This document shows, piece after piece, positions 44,146-52,283 of a stretch of DNA of 64,000 nt. Within the stretch, counting starts at the first letter, position 1, and every line of letters begins with the position of its first letter. The stretch spans positions 372,001 through 436,000 of the forward strand of contig NZ_JACICY010000001.1 in assembly GCF_014196055.1 (NCBI RefSeq), given 5' to 3'. The translations under genes were made by a program, and so were the position numbers. Under the pieces are notes generated by a model. It had not been told where the DNA came from. It ran no database searches and saw only the letters and a list, made by a program, of their open reading frames with translations. This stretch comes from Novosphingobium hassiacum. GTDB lineage: Bacteria; Pseudomonadota; Alphaproteobacteria; Sphingomonadales; Sphingomonadaceae.

Positions 44146-45420
44146 TTACTTGCGTATCGACAGTGCGCCCGCACCCACCGTGACGCGCCAACCCTGCGCA
44201 CGCAGGGCGGCAGCAATCGCGTCGAGCTGGCCGGTGTAGGTAACTCGCATGACCGAAGTCCCGCCAATCGCGATCGAAGTCGACACCGCGCTGCTGACGC
44301 CCGGCGTGCTGCGCAGAGCGGCAAGGCCGGCATCGACCGCCGCGCCATCGGCGGTGGCGAATTGTACGGTCGCGGTGCTGGTCGTGGTGGCGGCGACAGC
44401 GCTCGAGGCAGCGGCGCTGGGTGCTGCGACGGGGCTCACGGCCGGCGCACCGGCCGCAGGGCGCGGCGCTTCTCTGGCGATGATCTGATCGATCAGCCCG
44501 GGATCGATTTCGGGCGCGATGTTAAGCGTCGGGTCGGGGCGCAGCAGGCCATTTGCCAGCGCGTCGGTATAGATCCGGTCGAGCCGCGTGATCGCCTGTT
44601 CGAGCATCCCGGGCAATTCAGCCTCGGACCGCACGGCGAGCGTGAAGCTGCCGAGGAAGCGGTTGTCCGGGCCGTAGCGCGCGGTGAAGGTGCCGCGTAC
44701 CGGACCACCGGGATAATCGCGGTCAAGCCGCGCGATCGGCATGATTACGTCGGCCGCGCCGAATTCGTCGAGAATCAGTCGCCACCAGTTACGGCTGCGG
44801 CGTTCGAGCTGGCCAGCGGTAAGCAGCAGCGAATCGGAGCCTGCGCCGGGGGGGCGGATGTAGTCGACCGCGCTGTTGCCGGTGCGGTATTCGGCCCATG
44901 CCTTCTGCCACGGCGTGCGCGTTTCGAACACGGTCGCCACGCCGCCCTGATAGAGCACCGGGATGACCAGCACCGGGGCCGAGCGCGCCTTTGCCCCGAC
45001 CATACCGAGGCGTTCGCTGGTGCGCGCGCGGTCGAAAATCACGCCCACACGCGCGATGTAGCGACGCGGACCGATCTGTTCGTGTTCGACCGCGATGGCC
45101 GAAATCATCGATTCGAGCGTGGCGTCATCAAGCTTGGGAGCCGCCCCGCCGCCGCCGTTCGATGCCCACAGCTTGGCCCAACCAAGCCGCGCCGCCTCGT
45201 TCCAGCCGTTGTTGCGCGCATCTTCGGGATTGTCGCCGCCGACATTCACCTCGATCCCGCGCACCTCGAAATCGCCATTGCTGGCGATCGGCGGGATGCC
45301 GCGATCACCCTCAATCTGCGCAACGAGCGCAGCGCCGCCGAGCCCCGCCAGCAGGGCGAGGCCGATGATGGCGGCCTTGCGATTCTTGGCACTTTCAAAA
45401 GGCAGGCGCAGGGCGACCAA
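44146..45420 (-). CDS. Hypothetical membrane-anchored protein with C-terminal ferredoxin-like domain
   Basis: I do not recognise a firm family. The 424-aa protein has an N-terminal signal anchor ([21 protein letters not shown]), a large periplasmic region with repeated Gly-Ala segments, a Ser/Ala/Pro/Val linker near residues 320-350, and a C-terminal beta-alpha-beta domain ([20 protein letters not shown] ... [18 protein letters not shown]) resembling an HMA/ACT fold. DUF2066 is a possible relation. The TTG start at 45420 has GGAG five bases upstream ([10 protein letters not shown]). The divergent neighbour is purM. Confidence 0.65.
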   Translation of the reverse strand: MVALRLPFESAKNRKAAIIGLALLAGLGGAALVAQIEGDRGIPPIASNGDFEVRGIEVNVGGDNPEDARNNGWNEAARLGWAKLWASNGGGGAAPKLDDATLESMISAIAVEHEQIGPRRYIARVGVIFDRARTSERLGMVGAKARSAPVLVIPVLYQGGVATVFETRTPWQKAWAEYRTGNSAVDYIRPPGAGSDSLLLTAGQLERRSRNWWRLILDEFGAADVIMPIARLDRDYPGGPVRGTFTARYGPDNRFLGSFTLAVRSEAELPGMLEQAITRLDRIYTDALANGLLRPDPTLNIAPEIDPGLIDQIIAREAPRPAAGAPAVSPVAAPSAAASSAVAATTTSTATVQFATADGAAVDAGLAALRSTPGVSSAVSTSIAIGGTSVMRVTYTGQLDAIAAALRAQGWRVTVGAGALSIRK

Positions 45421-45533
45421 GGGAACTCCGGAACTATTGGGCCACGCTTTTTGGGGACAAGGCGGCCTGTCGGGTGCGCTTTTGCCCAAAGGCGAGTGGA
45501 AATCCAAGCAGGAAACGGCTAGCTCCGCGTTCC

Positions 45534-46640
45534 ATGAGCGATCACGATCAAAAGCCGCAAAGCTACAGCTACGCCCAGGCCGGCGTGAACATCGCCGCGG
45601 GCAACGCCCTGGTGAAAGCCATCGGCCCCTTGGCCAAGGCCACGGCCCGCCCCGGAGCGGACGCGGAGCTTGGCGGTTTCGGGGGATTTTTCGACCTGAA
45701 GGCAGCGGGTTACAAGGACCCTCTGCTGGTTGCGGGCAACGACGGCGTGGGCACGAAGGTCAAGCTGGCGATCGACCATGACCGCCATGACCGGATCGGC
45801 GAAGACCTGGTGGCGATGTGCGTCAACGACCTGATCGTACAAGGCGCAGAGCCGCTGTTCTTCCTCGATTACTTCGCAACCGGCGCGCTCGACAACGGCG
45901 TGGCCGAGCGCGTGGTCGCGGGCATTGCCGAGGGCTGCAAGATCGCAGGCTGCGCGCTGATCGGTGGCGAAACTGCCGAGATGCCGGGCATGTATGCCGC
46001 AGGTGACTATGATCTGGCAGGCTTCTGCGTCGGCGCGGTCGAGCGCGGCGAGCAACTGACGGGTGACCGCGTGGCTGCCGGCGACGTGCTGCTGGGCCTT
46101 GCCTCGTCGGGCGTTCATTCCAACGGTTATTCGCTGGTGCGCCGTCTGGCCGCGGATCGCGGCTGGAAGCTCGACCGCCCTGCCCTGTTCGACAACGAGC
46201 GCCTGCTGATCGACTATCTGATCGAGCCGACGCGGATCTATGTGAAGACGCTGCTGCCGTTCATCCGTGCGGGCCGTATTCACGCGCTGGCACACATTAC
46301 CGGCGGCGGGCTGCTCGAGAACGTGCCGCGCGTGCTGCCTGCGGGCCTCCACGCGAAGATCGATGCCGACAGCTGGGAGCAGAGCCGGTTGATGGCGTTC
46401 CTGCAGGCGCAGGGCAATATCGAACCTGGCGAGATGGCGCGCACGTTCAACTGCGGCATCGGCATGGTGCTGGCGGTTGCTCCTGACGAAGCAGAGGCGC
46501 TGGCGGCTGACCTTACTTCGGTGGGCGAGACCGTATTCCGCATCGGCGAGATCGTGGCGGGCGACAAGGGCTGTACGGTCAGCGGCAGCGTCGAGACGTG
46601 GGCCGCACGCAAGGCGTGGGAAGCCGTTCACCTTGGCTGA
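45534..46640 (+). CDS. purM: Phosphoribosylformylglycinamidine cyclo-ligase
   Basis: PurM forms AIR, the fifth purine step, from FGAM and ATP. The 368-aa protein has [47 protein letters not shown] and [16 protein letters not shown]. The start is ATG 45534. purN begins eight bases before its stop, so both are translated together. Confidence 0.97.
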   Translation: MSDHDQKPQSYSYAQAGVNIAAGNALVKAIGPLAKATARPGADAELGGFGGFFDLKAAGYKDPLLVAGNDGVGTKVKLAIDHDRHDRIGEDLVAMCVNDLIVQGAEPLFFLDYFATGALDNGVAERVVAGIAEGCKIAGCALIGGETAEMPGMYAAGDYDLAGFCVGAVERGEQLTGDRVAAGDVLLGLASSGVHSNGYSLVRRLAADRGWKLDRPALFDNERLLIDYLIEPTRIYVKTLLPFIRAGRIHALAHITGGGLLENVPRVLPAGLHAKIDADSWEQSRLMAFLQAQGNIEPGEMARTFNCGIGMVLAVAPDEAEALAADLTSVGETVFRIGEIVAGDKGCTVSGSVETWAARKAWEAVHLG

Positions 46641-47574
46641 GCGCACGCCCGTCGCCGTATTCATATCCGGCAGCGGGACCAATATGGCTGCGCTGCTTTA
46701 CGCCAGTCGCGCGGGCGATTGCCCGTACGAAATCGTGCTGGTGCTATCGAACAACCCGGATGCCACAGGCCTTGCGCTTGCGGCGGCCGAAGGCGTTGCG
46801 ACGTTCTGCCTGCCGCACAAGGGTTTCGCGCGGGCGGAGCACGACGCGCTGATGGAAGCAGAGGTGCTGGCATCGGGCGCACAGGTCATCGTTCTGGCAG
46901 GCTACATGCGCATTCTCAGCCCCGAATTCGTCGGGCGCTGGGACGGGCGGATGCTCAACATCCATCCCTCGCTGCTGCCCAAGTACAAGGGTCTGCACAC
47001 CCACGATCGTGCGATCGAAGCGGGCGATTCGCACGGTGGCTGTACCGTGCACCTTGTGACAGCCGAACTGGATGATGGCCCGGTGCTGGGCCAGACGCCG
47101 GTTGCGATCGTTGCGGGGGACACTGCCGATACGCTGGCCGCACGCGTGCTGATTGCCGAACACCAGTTGTATTCGCGCGTGCTGGCCAGCTTCGTCGCAC
47201 GCGGCAACGATCCCGTGTGGCTGCTCGACAAATGCCGCACGCTGACCGCTGCCCTGCCTGAGGTCGAGGAGCGCGAAAGTCACGGCGCGCCGGGCTGGCG
47301 CGTCGGTGGCAAGTACTTCGCCTATTTCAACGACCAGCATCATTGCACCGAGCACATCGCTGTGCTGGTAAAGACGAGTGGGCCGGACGAGCTGGCAGCG
47401 CTGGTCGAGCAGGACCCGGAAACGTGGTTCCGCCCCGCCTACTACGGGGCAAGCGGCTGGGCCGGGCTGATTCTCAACCGGCCCAACGTGGACTGGGACC
47501 ATGTCGCCGACTGGCTCCGCCGGAGTTGGACCACCGCGGCCCCACGCCGGCTGGCCGCGATGATGGAATTCTGA
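46633..47574 (+). CDS. purN: GAR transformylase PurN fused to a C-terminal YjbR/MmcQ domain
   Basis: Residues 1-190 are a typical PurN, which formylates GAR with 10-formyl-[19 protein letters not shown] near the N-terminus, [11 protein letters not shown], the catalytic region [18 protein letters not shown] and DDGPVLGQ. The last about 115 residues ([57 protein letters not shown]) match the YjbR/MmcQ family (PF04237). The start is TTG 46633, inside purM. The fused domain is not needed for GAR transformylase activity; its role is unknown. Confidence 0.9.
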   Translation: MAERTPVAVFISGSGTNMAALLYASRAGDCPYEIVLVLSNNPDATGLALAAAEGVATFCLPHKGFARAEHDALMEAEVLASGAQVIVLAGYMRILSPEFVGRWDGRMLNIHPSLLPKYKGLHTHDRAIEAGDSHGGCTVHLVTAELDDGPVLGQTPVAIVAGDTADTLAARVLIAEHQLYSRVLASFVARGNDPVWLLDKCRTLTAALPEVEERESHGAPGWRVGGKYFAYFNDQHHCTEHIAVLVKTSGPDELAALVEQDPETWFRPAYYGASGWAGLILNRPNVDWDHVADWLRRSWTTAAPRRLAAMMEF

Positions 47575-47584
47575 CGCCTAGCGC

Positions 47585-47830
47585 TCAGATCTGGTCGGCA
47601 CTCACCTCGGGACGGCTATCCCGCGTACCGCGATAGCGCACCGTCGGATCGGTCGCATCGCCTGCAATGATCACATGATCATCATGGACTTCGAGCAATT
47701 CGCCCACAAACGGCATGTCCGCAAACGTCGCGTCCCCCGTCACGCGATAGCTTACGGTATCGCCCGGCTTGAATGTGGCGGCGTCAAAATTGAATGCAAA
47801 AGGACAGTCGTCCCCACCCATGCCTTGCAT
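47585..47830 (-). CDS. Small conserved hypothetical protein
   Basis: This 81-aa protein (MQGMGGDDCPFAFNFDAATF...) contains FKPGDTVSYRVTGDATFADM and a beta-rich ELLEVHDDHVIIAGD segment, compatible with a small beta-barrel. It has a GAGGAG ribosome site before ATG 47830, and ends eleven bases after purN converges on it. No family could be named. Confidence 0.65.
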   Translation of the reverse strand: MQGMGGDDCPFAFNFDAATFKPGDTVSYRVTGDATFADMPFVGELLEVHDDHVIIAGDATDPTVRYRGTRDSRPEVSADQI

Positions 47831-47859
47831 CACGAATCTCCTCTCGACGGCCCTGTAAC

Positions 47860-47890
47860 AAAAAGGGCCGCCGGATTGAACCGGCGGCCC
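47860..47890 (-). terminator. Intrinsic terminator of the TonB receptor gene
   Basis: On the minus strand GGGCCGCCGG-TTCAAT-CCGGCGGCCC, a perfect 10-bp stem, is followed by TTTTTG. It begins about 40 bases beyond the stop codon of the receptor at 47930. Confidence 0.92.
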
Positions 47891-47929
47891 CATGAAGTTG
47901 CCGTCCCCCGCGAACGGGGCTCGGGTGGA

Positions 47930-50266
47930 TCAGAAATCGTAGCCGAGCGTGACGCCATATGTACGCGGCGGCATCAGCGTGCCACCGATCGCGCGGCTGG
48001 TCGAAATCGCGAAGCTGCCGGCATAGACCAGTTCGTTGGTGATGTTGCGCATCCAGAAATTGGCCGAGAAGCGATCACCGGGATGGCGATACATCACGTT
48101 GGCATCAAGCTGGATATAGCCATCCTGCGCCATGCGTTCATCGTTGAATTCGGTGTGGTACTGCTTGCTGCGATACGAGAAGTTGGTGCCCAGGCGGACC
48201 ACCCCGCCATTGCTCATGTCGATGTCGTAAGTCGGAGCCACGTTTACGCTCCACTTGGGCGACATGCGCGTGGCATTGCCTGAAAGGTCTTTCACCAGCA
48301 GCGCTTCGTTGGCGCCCGGCGCGAACAGCCGCGGATCGAGCGGGTCGGAAGCGGTGAACTTGGTGAACTCCGAATGGAGGTAGTTCACCGAGGCCGACAG
48401 CGTAAATGCGTCAGTCGCGCGCCACAGCACATCGAATTCAGCGCCATACGCTTCTGAAACCGCAGCATTCGTCAAAGTGCTGGTAAAGAACGGCGGTGCC
48501 GGGATCGGACGGGTCAGCGAGAACTGGCCGTCCTTGAGGCGCTGGAAGAACACCGCGAGATTGGCGCTGAGGCCACCGGCGGCATACTTTGCGCCCACCT
48601 CGAACGCTTCGACCTTTTCAGGGTTTACGAAGGGCAAGGGTTGCGTGAGCGACAAGCGGCGGGTCGAACCGATCTCGGCGGTGCCGCTCTTGAAGCCGCG
48701 TGACCAGTTGCCGTAGACCATCAGGTCGTTGTTCGGACGATATTCAAGCCCGAGCGAAGGCGAAAAGTCGTCCCAGCTCTTCTTGGCATCCCACTGCAGC
48801 GGATCAAGCACCAGCCGGTTCAGCCCAGCCGAACCAAGACCGGTGTTGTTGCGCAGACGGCGCTCTTCCCAGCTGTAACGCGCACCACCCTTGACCGAGA
48901 GCTTGTCGGACACATCGTAGGTTACGTTGGCAAACGCGGCATAGGCCCGGATATCGAGTTTGCCATCGAACTGGATGCGGAACGGATCGGTGTTGGTCAG
49001 GACATCGAGACCGATGTGGTTTTCGGTACGGATGTGTTCGTCGAGATAGAACAGCCCGAAGACGCCATGGAACTTGTCTGTGTCGACGTTGGCCTGCAGT
49101 TCCTGGCTGAACTGGTTCTGGAACGTCGGCTGCCAGTGGTTCGCGCTGCTTTGCAGGGCGTTGGTCTGGGCCAGGGCATAGCCGAGATAGGTCGACATAT
49201 CGAAGTCGTGGAAGAAGATCGCGTCGAACGAGCGATAGCTCGTCAACGACTTGAACGTCAGCGAATCGCTGGCGTCCACCGTGATCGCAGAGGTCACAGC
49301 CCACTGCTCGCGATCGTTGATGGGATCGAAGTTGGTCGCAAGGTTGCGCGGATTGCTGGAGAAACGCGCCTGGCTGCCATCGGCATTCTTGCGCTGGCCA
49401 AGCGCGCTCAACCCGTCGTTCTGCGGGATGGTATCGTTCAGGACGCCGGGGAACGACAGCTCGCGGAACTTGATCGCCAACGAACGGTCGTCTTCCTTGT
49501 GATATTCGCCGGTCAGCAGGATGTTAACGCTGTCGGACGGCAGAAATTCGAGGTGCGCACGGGCCGACCACTGATTGAGGTTGTCGATCTCGTTGCCGGT
49601 GAATTCGTTGACGCCGAACCCGTCACGCTTGATGCGCTGAACGGCGAGGCGCGCACGCACGCCCTCGGTGATCGGGCCGCCGATAGCCGCATCGGTCTGG
49701 ATCAGCAGGGCATCGCCGCCGATCGTCTGGCGGAAATAGCCATCGAGCGTGTCGGTCGGCTTCGCGGTGATCAGGTTGACCGCGCCGCCGGTTGCATTGC
49801 GGCCATAGAGCGTACCCTGCGGACCGCGCAGCACTTCGACGCGCTGCAGATCGAACATCGAGCCGAGCTGAGCCTGAGCCAGCGAAACGACGACCCCATC
49901 GACGTGCAGCGCGACCGAGGGATCGACGCCTGCCAGCGAGCTCGACAGGCCGATGCCGCGAATGAACAGCTTGGCGAAGTTGAAGTCGTTGCCGAAGCTG
50001 ATCGAGGGGACCAGCGTCTGCAGACCTTCGAGCGTCACGGTGTTGTTGGCGGCAAGCTGTTCGGTGCCGACTGCCGATACCGAGAGCGAGACGTCGGACA
50101 GCGACTGGGCACGCTTTTGCGCGGTTACGATGATTTCGTTGCCGGTGTCGACCGAAGCCGCCTCTTGGGCCGCGTCCTGGGCGAAAGCGGGTTGGGCGAT
50201 GGCGATCGTTGCGGCAAAAAGACTTGCGCAGCCCATGAGGCGCGCAGCAGCGCGGTTTGCGAACAT
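47930..50266 (-). CDS. TonB-dependent receptor
   Basis: This 778-aa outer-membrane receptor has a signal peptide (ending AQPAFA|QDAA), a TonB-box-like EIIVTAQKRAQSL, a plug domain (SLSVSAVGTEQLAANN..., VEVLRGPQGTLYGRNATGGAVNLITAKP) and a long beta-barrel ending MPPRTYGVTLGYDF with a C-terminal aromatic. Sphingomonads have many such genes for iron-siderophore, cobalamin or large carbon substrates; no substrate gene is adjacent. A promoter with an embedded palindrome lies upstream, and there is a strong terminator downstream. Confidence 0.95.
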   Translation of the reverse strand: MFANRAAARLMGCASLFAATIAIAQPAFAQDAAQEAASVDTGNEIIVTAQKRAQSLSDVSLSVSAVGTEQLAANNTVTLEGLQTLVPSISFGNDFNFAKLFIRGIGLSSSLAGVDPSVALHVDGVVVSLAQAQLGSMFDLQRVEVLRGPQGTLYGRNATGGAVNLITAKPTDTLDGYFRQTIGGDALLIQTDAAIGGPITEGVRARLAVQRIKRDGFGVNEFTGNEIDNLNQWSARAHLEFLPSDSVNILLTGEYHKEDDRSLAIKFRELSFPGVLNDTIPQNDGLSALGQRKNADGSQARFSSNPRNLATNFDPINDREQWAVTSAITVDASDSLTFKSLTSYRSFDAIFFHDFDMSTYLGYALAQTNALQSSANHWQPTFQNQFSQELQANVDTDKFHGVFGLFYLDEHIRTENHIGLDVLTNTDPFRIQFDGKLDIRAYAAFANVTYDVSDKLSVKGGARYSWEERRLRNNTGLGSAGLNRLVLDPLQWDAKKSWDDFSPSLGLEYRPNNDLMVYGNWSRGFKSGTAEIGSTRRLSLTQPLPFVNPEKVEAFEVGAKYAAGGLSANLAVFFQRLKDGQFSLTRPIPAPPFFTSTLTNAAVSEAYGAEFDVLWRATDAFTLSASVNYLHSEFTKFTASDPLDPRLFAPGANEALLVKDLSGNATRMSPKWSVNVAPTYDIDMSNGGVVRLGTNFSYRSKQYHTEFNDERMAQDGYIQLDANVMYRHPGDRFSANFWMRNITNELVYAGSFAISTSRAIGGTLMPPRTYGVTLGYDF

Positions 50267-50323
50267 CAGGTAACCTCCCTGTGGGCCTTCAGGGCCCGGT
50301 CGTTCTCGTAGCGGAACGATTGC

Positions 50324-50352
50324 ATCCTAAGACTTGTATGCAAGACATACAA
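50324..50352 (-). promoter_or_regulatory. Promoter with overlapping palindromic operator before the TonB receptor
   Basis: Reading the minus strand, TTGTAT (50347-50352) and TAGGAT (50324-50329) are 17 bases apart, a good -35/-10 pair. The spacer side holds an exact dyad TTGTATG-tcttg-CATACAA (50334-50352), of the TTGTA...TACAA type used by many GntR-family repressors. It lies 58-86 bases upstream of the start codon. Regulator identity is unknown. Confidence 0.6.
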
Positions 50353-50432
50353 AAGAAAGTCGCACACCCAGCCAATTTGACCAACAGTGCGTTGCACGCT
50401 TGCAACAATGTCCCGAGGGACAGGTCGGACGC

Positions 50433-50466
50433 AAAAAGGGCCGGAGCATTGCTGCCCCGGCCCTTC
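50433..50466 (-). terminator. Intrinsic terminator of ndk
   Basis: On the minus strand a long GC stem (GGGCCGGGGC ... GCTCCGGCCC, one mismatch) is followed by TTTTTGC, 25 bases past the ndk stop. Confidence 0.88.
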
Positions 50467-50490
50467 CGTAGCGTCAGATCGACTGAACGA

Positions 50491-50913
50491 TCAGCCGACG
50501 ATTTCTTCCGGCTTGAAGAAGTAAGCGATCTCAATCGCGGCGTTCTCGTCGCTGTCCGAACCATGCACGGTGTTGGCTTCGATCGATTCGGCCAGTTCCT
50601 TGCGGATGGTGCCGGGTGCTGCGTCCTTGGGGTTGGTCGCGCCCATGATGTCGCGGTTGGCCTGCATCGCGTTCTCGCCTTCGAGAACCTGCACGACGAC
50701 CGGGCCCGAGATCATGAATTCGACCAGTTCACCGAAGAACGGACGCTCGCGGTGGACGGCGTAGAAGCCCTCGGCCTGTTCGCGGCTCATGTGGATGCGC
50801 TTCGAAGCGACGACGCGCAGGCCGGCTTCTTCAAGCATCTTGACGACCGCGCCGGTCAGGTTGCGACGCGTGGCGTCAGGCTTGATGATCGAGAAGGTGC
50901 GGGTGACCGCCAT
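50491..50913 (-). CDS. ndk: Nucleoside diphosphate kinase
   Basis: Ndk exchanges gamma-phosphates among nucleoside triphosphates. The 140-aa protein begins [21 protein letters not shown], carries the [18 protein letters not shown] core and the phospho-histidine motif [12 protein letters not shown]. It lies 118 bases from the GIY-YIG cassette; its promoter must lie in that gap. The ATG at 50913 is the conserved start. Confidence 0.97.
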   Translation of the reverse strand: MAVTRTFSIIKPDATRRNLTGAVVKMLEEAGLRVVASKRIHMSREQAEGFYAVHRERPFFGELVEFMISGPVVVQVLEGENAMQANRDIMGATNPKDAAPGTIRKELAESIEANTVHGSDSDENAAIEIAYFFKPEEIVG

Positions 50914-51030
50914 GGGTATCGTCCTTGCGAGTATGGGAAATCCGTTGGGCGCGCCCCTAGCGGGGATTGATGGTGCGTGCAAGGTGGGGTGGTTCGAGGC
51001 TGGGAGCATGCGCCCGAGAACGAGAAAACA

Positions 51031-51061
51031 GCCTCAGCCCGGATCAAGTCCGGGCCGACGA
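51031..51061. repeat. REP-like hairpin A (outer left) of the GIY-YIG cassette
   Basis: This 31-base unit is an exact reverse complement of 51525-51555. It contains the stem-loop GCCCGGACTTGATCCGGGC (read on the minus strand) flanked by CGTCG and TGAGGC. Confidence 0.9.
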
Positions 51062-51110
51062 CTATCTTGCCATTCCCGGCTGAATATCTTGCCATTTCCG
51101 TTTAGGTTCT

Positions 51111-51140
51111 CGTCGCCCCGGGCTTGACCCGGGGTGAGGC
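51111..51140. repeat. REP-like hairpin B (inner left) of the GIY-YIG cassette
   Basis: This 30-base unit, CGTCG then CCCCGGGCTTGACCCGGGG then TGAGGC, is an exact reverse complement of 51469-51498 and lies 18 bases before the GIY-YIG start codon. Confidence 0.9.
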
Positions 51141-51158
51141 TTTGCCTTGGCTGGGCAA

Positions 51159-51458
51159 ATGGACCGGGAAACTTGTGGCGGCTGGGTTTACATGATGGCT
51201 GACCATTATCGCGGGTCGATGTATGTTGGCGTGACGTCGGATCTGTCGCGGCGAATTTATCAACACCGCGAGGGAACTGGCTCGGACTACTGCGCGAAGC
51301 ACAAGTTGCTCCGGTTGGTTTGGGCGGAACGTGGCGACACGATTGACCAATGCATCACGCACGAAAAGCGGCTGAAGCGGTGGCGCAGGGAATGGAAGTT
51401 CGACCTGATCGAGAAGGCCAATCCGGATTGGGCTGATCTTTTCGCGTTTCTCGTTTGA
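51159..51458 (+). CDS. Stand-alone GIY-YIG nuclease-family protein
   Basis: This 99-aa protein is a single GIY-YIG domain of the small YhbQ/COG2827-like group. The GIY and YIG strands correspond to GWVYMMAD (residues 8-15) and MYVGVTSDL (residues 21-29). The catalytic Arg follows in SRRIYQHREG, and Glu is in THEKRLKRWRREW near residue 70. There is no extra DNA-binding domain. The start is ATG 51159 (a TTG 12 bases upstream is possible). The gene is enclosed by inverted REP-like hairpins on both sides and sits alone between ndk and holC, so it looks like a mobile or acquired unit. Function is inferred. Confidence 0.85.
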   Translation: MDRETCGGWVYMMADHYRGSMYVGVTSDLSRRIYQHREGTGSDYCAKHKLLRLVWAERGDTIDQCITHEKRLKRWRREWKFDLIEKANPDWADLFAFLV

Positions 51459-51468
51459 GGAAGAAGAA

Positions 51469-51498
51469 GCCTCACCCCGGGTCAAGCCCGGGGCGACG
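51469..51498. repeat. REP-like hairpin B (inner right) of the GIY-YIG cassette
   Basis: Exact reverse complement of the inner left unit at 51111-51140 (30 of 30 bases), beginning ten bases after the GIY-YIG stop. Confidence 0.9.
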
Positions 51499-51524
51499 TG
51501 AAATGGGTGATGGCGTATTCTGAC

Positions 51525-51555
51525 TCGTCGGCCCGGACTTGATCCGGGCTGAGGC
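51525..51555. repeat. REP-like hairpin A (outer right) of the GIY-YIG cassette
   Basis: Exact reverse complement of the outer left unit at 51031-51061 (31 of 31 bases). It ends eight bases before the stop codon of holC and may act in its 3' untranslated region. Confidence 0.9.
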
Positions 51556-51563
51556 TTTCTACT

Positions 51564-51995
51564 CTAAGGCCCCTCTTTCCACTTGCCGCCGTCCTGCCGC
51601 CAGTAGCGGCGTTCCACGCCTTCGCGGGTGCCGAGCATGCGCCAGCAGCCGCGCGCGTCGTCGATGCGGGCGGGCGGGAAGAGGAGGAAGACGCGTTCGA
51701 AGGTGCCTTCGCGCCAGACGCCATCGGTGAGAGCGAGGTACTTCGCGCCGTTGATCGGTTCGGCGACGCTCGACAACAGGATCGGTTGGCGGTCGGCGTG
51801 GGGGTCGGTGGCGAGACCGTTGGCGAGGAACGTTTCGGGCAGGCGCGTCCACAGCGCATCGCTGGCACGCTTGAGTTGCGCGGGGTCGTCCGACACGACC
51901 AGCAGTCGCTCGCCCGCCGCGAGCGTGTTGCGCGCGATGAGCGGCAGGACCTGTTCGGCGGGATCATTGGTCAGCTGGTAGAAATCGACGCGCAT
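51564..51995 (-). CDS. holC: DNA polymerase III subunit chi
   Basis: HolC is a subunit of the clamp-loader complex that contacts SSB. The 143-aa protein begins [21 protein letters not shown] and shows GERLLVVSDDPAQLKRASDALW, PILLSSVAEP and the C-terminal YWRQDGGKWKEGP. Its ATG overlaps the DUF2256 stop (ATGA). Its 3' end abuts the REP-like cassette. Confidence 0.88.
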   Translation of the reverse strand: MRVDFYQLTNDPAEQVLPLIARNTLAAGERLLVVSDDPAQLKRASDALWTRLPETFLANGLATDPHADRQPILLSSVAEPINGAKYLALTDGVWREGTFERVFLLFPPARIDDARGCWRMLGTREGVERRYWRQDGGKWKEGP

Positions 51996-52147
51996 CAGAC
52001 CACCTTCCCCTTCCCGCTGCGGCAACGATCCGAACAGAACTTCACGTTGTCCCAATCGCGCTCCCACTTCTTGCGCCATGTGAACGGCAACCCGCAGGCG
52101 GCGCAAGTCTTGGTCGGCAGATCAGACTTGCGCCGCATTTTAGGCAT
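51995..52147 (-). CDS. DUF2256 family zinc-ribbon-like protein
   Basis: This 50-aa protein, [20 protein letters not shown] onward, has a four-cysteine CAAC ... FCSDRC arrangement and the family pattern [18 protein letters not shown]. It belongs to DUF2256, a small cysteine-rich family of unknown function. It overlaps holC by one base and is therefore probably translated with it. The start at 52147 is preferred over a frame from 52201. Confidence 0.85.
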   Translation of the reverse strand: MPKMRRKSDLPTKTCAACGLPFTWRKKWERDWDNVKFCSDRCRSGKGKVV

Positions 52148-52212
52148 TATCTTTGACCCCTGCGGGGTACGCAATCCGCATCCGCGAATTGCGTGCGGCA
52201 CCAGCCCGCTCC

Positions 52213-52259
52213 CCCGGCCCGACCACCCAGAGCATACCCGAAGGGTAGTCGAGCCGGGG
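52213..52259. repeat. Large imperfect hairpin between DUF2256 and pepA
   Basis: A 17-base arm at 52213-52229 pairs with 52243-52259 at 15 of 17 positions. There is no U-tract on either strand, so it is more likely a repeat or processing element than an intrinsic terminator for pepA. Confidence 0.5.
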
Positions 52260-52283
52260 AAGCAGGCAGATGCCGCGTCAAGG

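Noticed and set aside
51031..51555. CRISPR array
   Set aside because: The repeats here are inverted pairs in mirror order around a gene, not regularly spaced direct repeats.
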